Shown: positions 1-4,877 of the stretch, in pieces
How positions within the stretch are numbered: the stretch's first letter is position 1
Layout of the letters: the number at the start of each line of letters is the position of its first letter
Assembly: GCA_030597965.1 (NCBI GenBank)
Contig: JAUVQU010000128.1
Span: forward strand, 1-6,696
DNA from: Cellvibrionaceae bacterium
GTDB taxonomy: Bacteria > Pseudomonadota > Gammaproteobacteria > Pseudomonadales > Cellvibrionaceae
Length of the DNA: 6,696 bases
Reading direction: 5' to 3'
Position numbers and translations under genes: made by a program
The notes under the pieces: generated by a model
What the model was told of the DNA's origin: nothing
The model's database searches: none
What the model saw: only the letters and a program-made list of their open reading frames with translations

Positions 1-776
1 ATATTGCGCCTCAGGTTTTCAGTGAGCTTGGCGCCAGTGTAGAGGTGTTGGCCGCATCGCCAAATGGGGAAAACATCAATGACCAGTGTGGCTCAACCCA
101 CCCCGAAATGCTCAGGCAAAAAGTTTTAGAGTCTTCCGCAGACATGGGTATCGCCTTTGACGGTGATGGTGACCGCCTGTTATTTGTGGACGATAAGGGC
201 GACATTGTCGATGGGGATGAGATTCTCTATATCATTGCGGCGCATGCTCAGAAGAATGGCGGCTGCTCCGGAGTGGCGGGCACACTAATGACGAATTTCG
301 GTTTGGAGTTGGCATTCAAAGAAATGAATATCCCGTTTGACCGTGCCAATGTAGGGGATCGTTACGTCATTGAAATGATGAAGCAAAATGGCTGGACTCT
401 GGGTGGAGAGAACTCGGGGCACATTATTTGCGGTGACGTTACCACGACAGGAGACGGGGTTGTGGCTGCATTGCAGGTTCTGGAAGCATTGATAATTCAG
501 GGTGTGTCTTTGAGGGATGCCAGGCGAGGTATGACCAAGTTGCCACAGGTTATGATTAATGTGCGACATGGCGGTCAATTTGATATGCAAAATGCTCAGG
601 TATTGGCGGCTGTTAAATCGGCGGAGCAGGATTTAGCGGATACAGGACGTGTTTTATTGCGCCCGTCGGGAACAGAGCCTTTGGTGCGCGTAATGGTTGA
701 AGGTAAGGATTTGAGTCAGGTTGATCGCCTCGCGAAAGATATAGCTGCGCAAGTTGAGTCTTCTTTGCCCAAATAA
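1..776 (+). CDS. glmM: Phosphoglucosamine mutase GlmM, C-terminal part (5' end outside window)
   Basis: GlmM converts glucosamine-6-phosphate to glucosamine-1-phosphate in the cytoplasm, the step that feeds UDP-GlcNAc synthesis for peptidoglycan and lipopolysaccharide. The open frame enters from the left edge (first full codon at base 3) and ends in TAA at 774-776, giving about 257 residues of a family that is usually near 445. About 190 N-terminal residues, including the phosphorylated catalytic serine, lie outside the window. Visible hallmarks of the alpha-D-phosphohexomutase fold are the metal-binding loop DGDGDR (bases 159-176), the sugar-binding GENSGH (405-422), followed by the GlmM-typical TTTGDG stretch, and the phosphate-binding RPSGTEP (660-680) in the C-terminal domain. 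Similarity to E. coli GlmM is clear across the whole visible part. The ATG/GTG codons inside the visible part are not the true start. The order glmM-tpiA-secG is common in gammaproteobacteria. Confidence 0.96.
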   Translation, partial: IAPQVFSELGASVEVLAASPNGENINDQCGSTHPEMLRQKVLESSADMGIAFDGDGDRLLFVDDKGDIVDGDEILYIIAAHAQKNGGCSGVAGTLMTNFGLELAFKEMNIPFDRANVGDRYVIEMMKQNGWTLGGENSGHIICGDVTTTGDGVVAALQVLEALIIQGVSLRDARRGMTKLPQVMINVRHGGQFDMQNAQVLAAVKSAEQDLADTGRVLLRPSGTEPLVRVMVEGKDLSQVDRLAKDIAAQVESSLPK

Positions 777-787
777 ATAGTTCTAAT

Positions 788-805
788 GAGGGTGTAAAAG
801 CCCTC
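788..805 (+). other. Weak hairpin after glmM
   Basis: GAGGG (788-792) can pair with CCCTC (801-805) around an 8-nt loop, starting 12 nt after the glmM stop. No run of T follows, so it is not a convincing intrinsic terminator. It may be a 3'-end stabiliser or a pause site, or it may be chance. Two other small inverted repeats lie in the same 161-nt gap: GCCCCT/AGGGGC (863-868 with 884-889) and AGTCC/GGACT (909-913 with 919-923). The last one sits just upstream of the tpiA ribosome-binding site. None has terminator form, so read-through from glmM into tpiA is possible. Confidence 0.3.
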
Positions 806-814
806 GTCTAATCG

Positions 815-843
815 TTGTAAGTTCGAATCATCTTCGTTAAGAT
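815..843 (+). promoter_or_regulatory. Candidate weak sigma-70 promoter upstream of tpiA
   Basis: TTGTAA (815-820) and TAAGAT (838-843) are separated by 17 nt and each match the -35 and -10 consensus at four of six positions. A start near base 850 would give a leader of about 90 nt before the tpiA ATG. The match is modest and the gap is A+T-rich in places, so chance is a real alternative. Confidence 0.28.
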
Positions 844-937
844 TGGCGCCCGTTTTTACAGAGCCCCTTGTAGTGATTAAGTGAGGGGCAAGCCGATCGT
901 TATTTGTGAGTCCTGTATGGACTGTGAGTGAGGCCCA

Positions 938-1672
938 ATGCGTCAGCCCCTTGTATTAGCTAACTGGAAAATGAACGGTAGCCTTGAGTTTAGCCGCACG
1001 CTGATTAGTGATATTAATCAGGGCTGGCAGGGTGATCATAGAGCAGAAGTGGCTGTATGCCCCCCAGCAGTATATCTGTCACAGGTGGCTCAGCTGGTTT
1101 CGGATTCGAGCATTGCTCTAGGTGCTCAGGATGTGAGTGCAGCAGACTCTGGAGCATACACCGGTGAATCTGCAGCATCGATGCTGCAAGAATTGGGTTG
1201 TCGCTATGTGATTGTTGGTCATTCCGAGCGCCGTGAATATCATGGTGAGTCGAGTGAATATGTTGCCGAGAAAGTGGCTGCAGCTCAAAGTAAAGGTCTG
1301 ATACCCGTATTGTGTGTCGGTGAAAGCTTAGAAGAGCGTGACTCAGGTAGTGCTCTTCACGTTATTGGTGAGCAGCTGCAGGCGGTTATTAGTTTGGTTG
1401 GTCAGGCGGCGATGTCCAGTACGGTTATAGCCTACGAACCGGTTTGGGCGATAGGTACGGGCAGAACGGCAACACCAGAGCAGGCGCAGGCAGTGCATGC
1501 GTATATACGCAGTCAGCTCGAGGATGATGGTGTACGTATTTTGTACGGCGGCAGTGTGAAGCCGGACAATGCAAAAGAATTATTTGGTCAGCCGGACATC
1601 GATGGTGCTCTGGTTGGCGGAGCGTCATTAAAGTCTGAGGACTTTTTGGCAATTTGCGCAGCAGCAGATTAA
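938..1672 (+). CDS. tpiA: Triosephosphate isomerase
   Basis: TpiA interconverts dihydroxyacetone phosphate and glyceraldehyde-3-phosphate in glycolysis and gluconeogenesis, as a cytoplasmic TIM-barrel dimer. The 244-residue protein is close to family length (E. coli 255). The catalytic residues are all present: Asn9 and Lys11 in ANWKMNG, the electrophile His95 in VIVGHSERR, and the base Glu167 in AYEPVWAIGTG, which also contains the mobile loop 6 (about 168-175). The phosphate-binding segments YGGSVKP (203-209) and GALVGGASL (223-231) close the barrel. The ATG at 938 starts directly with the expected N-terminal strand, and GAGG at 930-933 lies 4 nt upstream, a short but usable spacing. It lies between glmM and secG with no strong terminator on either side, so co-transcription is likely, perhaps with an extra weak promoter at 815-843. 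Confidence 0.98.
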   Translation: MRQPLVLANWKMNGSLEFSRTLISDINQGWQGDHRAEVAVCPPAVYLSQVAQLVSDSSIALGAQDVSAADSGAYTGESAASMLQELGCRYVIVGHSERREYHGESSEYVAEKVAAAQSKGLIPVLCVGESLEERDSGSALHVIGEQLQAVISLVGQAAMSSTVIAYEPVWAIGTGRTATPEQAQAVHAYIRSQLEDDGVRILYGGSVKPDNAKELFGQPDIDGALVGGASLKSEDFLAICAAAD

Positions 1673-1722
1673 ACAGTTTTTGAAACAAGTGTTCGCGTCG
1701 AGCGAATCAAAAAGGCAAGTTA

Positions 1723-2091
1723 ATGGAACAGATTCTTTTAGTGGTACATGTCTTGGTGGCTCTCTCAATGATCGGTTTGATCATGGTGCAGCAAGGTAAA
1801 GGTGCAGAAGCGGGTGCTTCTTTCGGTGGTGGCGCCTCGCAAACTATTTTTGGTAGTTCGGGCGGCGGTAACTTCTTTACCCGTGCCACGGCGGTTTTGG
1901 CGACGGTGTTCTTTGTGACCAGCTTTAGTTTAGCGGTTGTTGCTAAGCAGCAGGCCCGTGTTGCGGGCATTGAAGGAATTCCTACCGTTGAGCAACCAGC
2001 AGAAATCCCGGCTTTGTTCGAAGAGCCTGTTGATATGGATGTGCCTGTTGAATTCGATGAGTCTATTCCTGGGTCAGAACTTCCTCAGTAA
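1723..2091 (+). CDS. secG: Preprotein translocase subunit SecG
   Basis: SecG is the small inner-membrane subunit of the SecYEG channel and aids SecA-driven export. The 122-residue protein shows the family layout: a first membrane helix at about residues 4-22, the conserved glycine-rich cytoplasmic loop starting VQQGKGAEAG (22-31) and continuing to GSSGGGNFFTRAT (about 44-56), a second helix at about 56-74, and then a tail. The tail (about 75-122) is rich in Glu, Asp and Pro, is longer than the rest of the family needs, and is poorly conserved in general. AAAGG at 1711-1715 lies 7 nt before the ATG. The tpiA-secG gap is 50 nt and holds only a 5-bp hairpin (TTCGC/GCGAA, 1692-1706). The tRNA-Leu gene begins 16 nt after the stop, so secG mRNA and tRNA are probably made from one transcript and separated by processing, as in the E. 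coli secG-leuU arrangement. Confidence 0.97.
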   Translation: MEQILLVVHVLVALSMIGLIMVQQGKGAEAGASFGGGASQTIFGSSGGGNFFTRATAVLATVFFVTSFSLAVVAKQQARVAGIEGIPTVEQPAEIPALFEEPVDMDVPVEFDESIPGSELPQ

Positions 2092-2107
2092 GTTTTCAAA
2101 AGTTTAT

Positions 2108-2194
2108 GCCGAAGTGGTGGAATTGGTAGACACGCCATCTTGAGGGGGTGGTGGGCTAATGCTCGTGCGGGTTCAAGTCCCGCCTTCGGCACCA
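2108..2194 (+). tRNA. tRNA-Leu (anticodon GAG)
   Basis: This is an 87-nt class II tRNA. The acceptor stem pairs GCCGAAG (2108-2114) with CTTCGGC (2184-2190), followed by discriminator A2191 and an encoded CCA (2192-2194). The anticodon stem CCATC/GGTGG (2135-2139 with 2147-2151, one T-G pair) holds the loop TTGAGGG with anticodon GAG at 2142-2144, which reads CUC and CUU. A long variable arm (2152-2166) has a 4-bp stem GGGC/GCTC. The T arm is GCGGG-TTCAAGT-CCCGC. The gene corresponds to E. coli leuU in sequence and position. It lies just after secG and is followed by a strong terminator, so it is probably the last element of the secG transcript. Confidence 0.97.
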
Positions 2195-2204
2195 TATTAA
2201 GGAA

Positions 2205-2234
2205 GGCTCTCGCTTAGGTGAGGGCCTTTTTTTT
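2205..2234 (+). terminator. Strong intrinsic terminator after tRNA-Leu
   Basis: A 9-bp stem pairs GGCTCTCGC (2205-2213) with GTGAGGGCC (2218-2226; reading outward it includes G-T wobbles) around the loop TTAG. Eight T follow at 2227-2234. It starts 10 nt after the CCA of tRNA-Leu and marks the end of the glmM/tpiA/secG/tRNA-Leu unit. Confidence 0.92.
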
Positions 2235-2298
2235 GTTTCTCAGGTGGGTCTGCGTCCCGCATTGACTCGCGCGTCCATGCGCTCGATCTTCGACCAGC

Positions 2299-2331
2299 GA
2301 CAGCTGTCTTGATTTGTTCCCGACAAATCAA
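2299..2331 (+). other. Palindrome followed by a perfect hairpin in the inter-tRNA spacer
   Basis: GACAGCTGTC (2299-2308) is a perfect 10-base palindrome. It abuts a perfect 9-bp inverted repeat, TTGATTTGT (2309-2317) and ACAAATCAA (2323-2331), with the loop TCCCG. The hairpin ends exactly where the second copy of the tRNA end (2332-2341) begins. The hairpin is out of register for a tRNA T arm, and no matching acceptor 5' strand is seen, so this is not a complete tRNA. The function is unknown. The rest of 2239-2298 shows no gene. Confidence 0.6.
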
Positions 2332-2341
2332 TCGGCACCAT
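2332..2341 (+). repeat. Second copy of the tRNA-Leu 3' end (10-nt direct repeat)
   Basis: TCGGCACCAT at 2332-2341 is identical to the last bases of tRNA-Leu and the base after it (2186-2195), 146 nt upstream. In both places a rho-independent terminator follows within about 15 nt. This looks like a relic of a duplicated tRNA end plus terminator, or the scar of an event that used the tRNA 3' end as its target. Ten bases is short, so chance cannot be excluded, although the repeated terminator makes it less likely. Confidence 0.5.
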
Positions 2342-2345
2342 CTTT

Positions 2346-2384
2346 AAAAGGGGCGCCTACCTATAAGTAAGGTGTTCCTTTTTT
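2346..2384 (+). terminator. Second intrinsic terminator in the inter-tRNA spacer
   Basis: AAAAGGGGCGCCTAC (2346-2360) pairs with GTAAGGTGTTCCTTTT (2367-2382) around the loop CTATAA. There are several G-T pairs and one bulged A (2370). The T run covers 2379-2384. It lies 37 nt before the -35 box of the next promoter, so it insulates the downstream operon. No gene between 2235 and 2345 would need it, which suggests that it came with a lost or decayed gene or acts as a back-up for the terminator at 2205-2234. Confidence 0.75.
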
Positions 2385-2420
2385 ATTTGTTGTGAGTCGC
2401 TTTAAAAAGAGATCTATCAC

Positions 2421-2449
2421 TTGACCTGATTCGACCCCATCCCTATACT
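2421..2449 (+). promoter_or_regulatory. Sigma-70 promoter of the tRNA-fMet/rimP/nusA/infB operon
   Basis: TTGACC (2421-2426) and TATACT (2444-2449) match the -35 and -10 consensus at five of six positions each, with the ideal 17-nt spacer. A/T-rich sequence (TTTAAAAAGA, 2401-2410) lies just upstream and could act as an UP-like element. The bases after the -10 box (GCGCCACC, 2450-2457) form a G+C-rich discriminator, a hallmark of stable-RNA promoters under stringent control. Transcription would start near 2455-2457, about 40 nt before the mature tRNA. It is the only strong promoter I see in the window. Confidence 0.85.
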
Positions 2450-2494
2450 GCGCCACCTCGGTTGAGCAAGCTTTTTTGTTGAATCGTGTTTTGG

Positions 2495-2571
<77 letters not shown>

Positions 2572-2576
2572 AATTA

Positions 2577-2604
2577 GTGTTGCTATCATTATGATAGTGA
2601 GCAC
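2577..2604 (+). other. Hairpin just 3' of tRNA-fMet, possible processing site
   Basis: GTGTT (2577-2581) pairs with AGCAC (2600-2604, one T-G pair). After a small internal loop, CTATCA (2583-2588) pairs with TGATAG (2592-2597) around TTA. There is no T run after it. In E. coli the metY-nusA-infB transcript is cut by RNase III downstream of the tRNA, so a processing role is plausible. This is inference from position and shape only. Confidence 0.45.
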
Positions 2605-2611
2605 AATGAGG

Positions 2612-2634
2612 AAGCCCCTGAATAGGGGCTTTTT
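2612..2634 (+). terminator. Intrinsic terminator after tRNA-fMet
   Basis: AAGCCCCT (2612-2619) pairs perfectly with AGGGGCTT (2624-2631) around GAAT. The T run is 2630-2634, followed by CG and five more T. It lies 40 nt after the tRNA. It would let most transcripts end as tRNA only, with partial read-through into rimP-nusA-infB. Confidence 0.88.
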
Positions 2635-2695
2635 CGTTTTTGGAAAAAGTACACGATACTTGTGGTTAATACTGCAGAGTGATCGTGAAGTAAGG

Positions 2696-2718
2696 ATGGG
2701 CTTTTTAGCCCATTTTTT
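2696..2718 (+). terminator. Terminator-like hairpin (probable attenuator) in front of rimP
   Basis: ATGGGCT (2696-2702) pairs perfectly with AGCCCAT (2707-2713) around TTTT, followed by six T (2713-2718). The end of the T run is only 27 nt before the rimP ATG. No convincing promoter lies between this hairpin and the gene, so transcripts for rimP, nusA and infB should pass both this hairpin and the one at 2612-2634. Because NusA modulates pausing and termination at such hairpins, this is a plausible feedback point. That role is inferred. Confidence 0.8.
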
Positions 2719-2745
2719 GTATCTGGAAAATGAGTGGTATTGAAT

Positions 2746-3201
2746 ATGGCGTCCAAGCATGACCGACTGGTAGAGCTATTAAAACCTGTTGTTGAATCGT
2801 TTGGCTGTGAGTTGTGGGGCTTGGAGTATTTCTCTCAAGGTCGCCAGAGCACTGTGCGCCTGTTTATCGATCATCCGGAAGGTGTTGGCTTGACGCATTG
2901 TGAGCAGGTAAGTCGACAGGCCAGTAGTGTGATGGATGTTGAAGATCCTATTGCTGGTGAATACACGTTAGAGGTGTCATCCCCCGGTGTGGATCGTCCG
3001 CTGTATACCCTGGAGCAATTTGCTCGTTATAAGGGTGAGCGAGTCAGTATTCGTTTGCGTTCGGCGTTTGAAGGCCGTCGTAAATTTACCGGTCAGTTGA
3101 CGGGTATAGAGGATGAAGATGTTATGGTCGTAGTGGATGATAACGAATACCTGCTGCCCATTGATTTGATAGAAAAAGCCAACATAGTTCCAAGGTTCTA
3201 A
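2746..3201 (+). CDS. rimP: Ribosome maturation factor RimP
   Basis: RimP binds the 30S subunit and helps late assembly of its head/pseudoknot region, in the cytoplasm. The 151-residue protein matches the family length (E. coli about 150). The N-terminal alpha/beta domain (about 8-83) carries the conserved YTLEVSSPGVDRPL (73-86), and the C-terminal SH3-like domain (about 87-151) ends in KANIVPRF, very like the E. coli KANLVPHF. I chose the ATG at 2746 because it gives the expected N-terminus. An in-frame GTG at 2734 would add only four residues. The ribosome-binding site is weak: GAGTGG (2732-2737) with 8-nt spacing is the best candidate, which suggests modest translation. The gene lies behind two terminator-like hairpins and ahead of nusA, as in most proteobacteria. 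Its last two codons and stop form part of a 15-nt tandem repeat array (3193-3252). Confidence 0.96.
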   Translation: MASKHDRLVELLKPVVESFGCELWGLEYFSQGRQSTVRLFIDHPEGVGLTHCEQVSRQASSVMDVEDPIAGEYTLEVSSPGVDRPLYTLEQFARYKGERVSIRLRSAFEGRRKFTGQLTGIEDEDVMVVVDDNEYLLPIDLIEKANIVPRF

Positions 3202-3252
3202 GTTACGGGATTCTAAGTCCCGAGGTTTTATGTTTCGAGGTTCTAAATAGCC
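3193..3252 (+). repeat. Four degenerate 15-nt tandem repeats spanning the rimP stop
   Basis: Four head-to-tail units of exactly 15 nt: AGGTTCTAAGTTACG (3193-3207), GGATTCTAAGTCCCG (3208-3222), AGGTTTTATGTTTCG (3223-3237) and AGGTTCTAAATAGCC (3238-3252). The shared core is AGGTTCTAAGT. The first unit includes the last codons and the TAA (3199-3201) of rimP, so the array seems to have grown outward from the gene end. Two small hairpins form inside it: CGGGA/TCCCG (3206-3210 with 3218-3222) and CGAGG/CCTCG (3236-3240 with 3251-3255). The second is followed by C, A and five T, and could act as a weak terminator or pause site. Confidence 0.85.
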
Positions 3253-3277
3253 TCGCATTTTTAATCGGACATTGATG

Positions 3278-3301
3278 GTTTAATGATTGAAATTATTAAA
3301 C
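3278..3301 (+). other. A+T-rich 10-bp hairpin in the rimP-nusA gap
   Basis: GTTTAATGAT (3278-3287) pairs with ATTATTAAAC (3292-3301, one G-T pair) around TGAA. No T run follows, so it is not a typical terminator. It could be a processing or stability element, or an operator-like inverted repeat. It lies in the 162-nt non-coding gap between rimP and nusA, which is unusually long for this operon. Confidence 0.5.
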
Positions 3302-3317
3302 GTTAAATAAGTATAAA
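3287..3317 (+). promoter_or_regulatory. Candidate internal promoter upstream of nusA
   Basis: TTGAAA (3287-3292) and TATAAA (3312-3317) each match the consensus boxes at five of six positions, but the 19-nt spacer is longer than ideal and the surrounding A+T-rich sequence makes chance matches likely. A start near 3324 would give a 40-nt leader for nusA. If real, it would let nusA and infB be made without passing the hairpins in front of rimP. The -35 box overlaps the hairpin at 3278-3301. Confidence 0.3.
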
Positions 3318-3363
3318 TTTTTGTGTATTAATGCAAGTTGCAGAGAGTGAAAGAGGCATACGC

Positions 3364-4860
3364 ATGAGTAAAGAAATCTTAATGGTCGCTGAGGCGGTTT
3401 CCAATGAGAAGGGCATCGACGAAGAGGTTATCTTCGAGGCGATCGAATTGGCGCTGGCGACAGCTACAAAGAAGCGCTACGACGAAGAATCTACCATTGA
3501 TGTAGAAATCGATCGTGAAACCGGTGATTACGTAACTACTAGAAGTTGGACGGTTGTAGACGATGACACCCTGGCTGAATTGGGCACCCAGTTCACCACA
3601 GAAGAGGCCGCAGAGCAGGACGAGTCTTTACAGATCGGCGATGTGTACAGTGAAGTTGTTGAGAATGTCGGTTTTGGTCGCATTGCGGCACAAACCGCTA
3701 AACAAGTGATTGTGCAGAAGGTTCGCGAGGCGGAGCGCGCACAGATTGCTGAGAAATATATGTCTCGCATCGGTGAGCTGGTCAGCGGTACCGTTAAAAA
3801 GGTAACTCGCGACAGCGTTATTGTTGACTTTGGTGGGAACGCTGAGGGTTTGATGCCTCGCGATCAGTTGATTGGCCGTGAAGTGTTCCGTATGGGCGAT
3901 CGTGTTCGCGCCATTTTATTGGAAGTTCGCACTGAAATCCGTGGGCCGCAGCTTTACTTAAGCCGATCTTGTAACGAGATGCTGATTGAGCTGTTTAAGA
4001 TTGAAGTGCCGGAGATTTCCGAGGAGATTATTGAGCTCAAAGGTGCTGCTCGTGATCCAGGTTCGCGCGCTAAAATTGCCGTAACCACCAACGATGGCCG
4101 TATCGACCCAGTGGGTGCTTGTGTGGGCATGCGTGGCTCGCGGGTACAGGCAGTATCTAACGAATTGAACTCAGAGCGCATTGATATCGTCCTTTGGGAT
4201 GACAATATGGCTCAGTTCGTGATCAATGCCATGTCACCGGCGGAAATCGAGTCAATTGTTGTTGATGAAGATGCAGGGTCAATGGACGTTGCTGTCGACG
4301 CAGAAAATTTAGCTCAGGCTATTGGGCGCAGTGGTCAGAACGTGCGTTTGGCCAGCGGCTTGACCGGTTGGGAAATTAACGTGATGAGCGTTGAGGATTG
4401 GCAGGAAAAGCAGCAGGCCGAAACGGGCAGCTACATGGAAACCTTTATGGCCGCCTTGGATATCGAAGAAGATATTGCGGAAGTATTGGTGGACGAGGGT
4501 TTCACCAGTCTTGAAGAGGTGGCCTATGTGCCACTTGAAGAGATGTCTGGAGTCGAAGGTTTTGACGAAGATATTGCTGAAGAGTTACGCAGTCGCGCAA
4601 AAGATGCACTGCTGACTCAGGCTTTGGCTTCAGAAGAAAAGTTGGATAACGCTGAACCAGCGGAAGATCTATTGGCAATGGAGGGCATGGATAAGCATCT
4701 GGCCTTCCTGCTGGCTAGTCGCGGTGTTATTACGATGGAAGATTTGGCTGAGCAGGCCGTAGATGAATTGTTGGACATTGACGGCATGGACGAAGAGCGT
4801 GCTGGAACATTAATTATGACGGCCCGTGCGCCGTGGTTTGCAGAAGACGCTGACCAGTAA
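3364..4860 (+). CDS. nusA: Transcription termination/antitermination factor NusA
   Basis: NusA binds RNA polymerase and nascent RNA, promotes pausing and intrinsic termination, and takes part in rRNA antitermination. The 498-residue protein matches the proteobacterial form (E. coli 495). Domains in order: the polymerase-binding N-terminal domain (about 1-130), S1 (about 136-200), KH1 with GMRG (255-258), KH2 with GRSG (321-324), then two acidic repeats (about 360-415 and 432-488), the C-terminal extension typical of gammaproteobacteria. I chose ATG 3364 because MSKEILMVAEAVSNEKG matches the E. coli start and AAGAGG (3351-3356) sits 7 nt upstream. The in-frame ATG at 3331 would add 11 residues unlike the family and lacks a ribosome-binding site. 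It is followed by infB after 17 nt, so the two are translated from one mRNA. E. coli NusA limits its own operon. The hairpins at 2612-2634 and 2696-2718 could serve that here. Confidence 0.98.
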   Translation: MSKEILMVAEAVSNEKGIDEEVIFEAIELALATATKKRYDEESTIDVEIDRETGDYVTTRSWTVVDDDTLAELGTQFTTEEAAEQDESLQIGDVYSEVVENVGFGRIAAQTAKQVIVQKVREAERAQIAEKYMSRIGELVSGTVKKVTRDSVIVDFGGNAEGLMPRDQLIGREVFRMGDRVRAILLEVRTEIRGPQLYLSRSCNEMLIELFKIEVPEISEEIIELKGAARDPGSRAKIAVTTNDGRIDPVGACVGMRGSRVQAVSNELNSERIDIVLWDDNMAQFVINAMSPAEIESIVVDEDAGSMDVAVDAENLAQAIGRSGQNVRLASGLTGWEINVMSVEDWQEKQQAETGSYMETFMAALDIEEDIAEVLVDEGFTSLEEVAYVPLEEMSGVEGFDEDIAEELRSRAKDALLTQALASEEKLDNAEPAEDLLAMEGMDKHLAFLLASRGVITMEDLAEQAVDELLDIDGMDEERAGTLIMTARAPWFAEDADQ

Positions 4861-4877
4861 CCAGAGGACAAACGATC

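Noticed and set aside
788..805. Intrinsic terminator after glmM
   Set aside because: The stem is only 5 bp and no T run follows, so it is listed as a weak hairpin only.
1937..2143. Plus-strand open frame overlapping the end of secG and the tRNA-Leu start
   Set aside because: It runs out of frame across secG and into a clear tRNA gene, so it cannot be a conserved protein gene.
2309..2340. Second tRNA gene ending in CCA at 2340
   Set aside because: The hairpin is out of register for a T arm, the T-loop consensus is absent, and no GCCGATT-like acceptor 5' strand or anticodon arm was found upstream.
3193..3252. CRISPR array
   Set aside because: Units of 15 nt are contiguous with no spacers, and there are no cas genes.
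2977..3258. Minus-strand open frame of 93 codons with five-residue repeats (LEPRN-like)
   Set aside because: The repeats come from the 15-nt tandem array at 3193-3252 read backwards, and the rest lies opposite rimP. It has no recognisable protein family.
3331..3363. Upstream ATG extending nusA by 11 residues
   Set aside because: It has no ribosome-binding site, and the family N-terminus begins at the ATG at 3364 with AAGAGG well placed before it.
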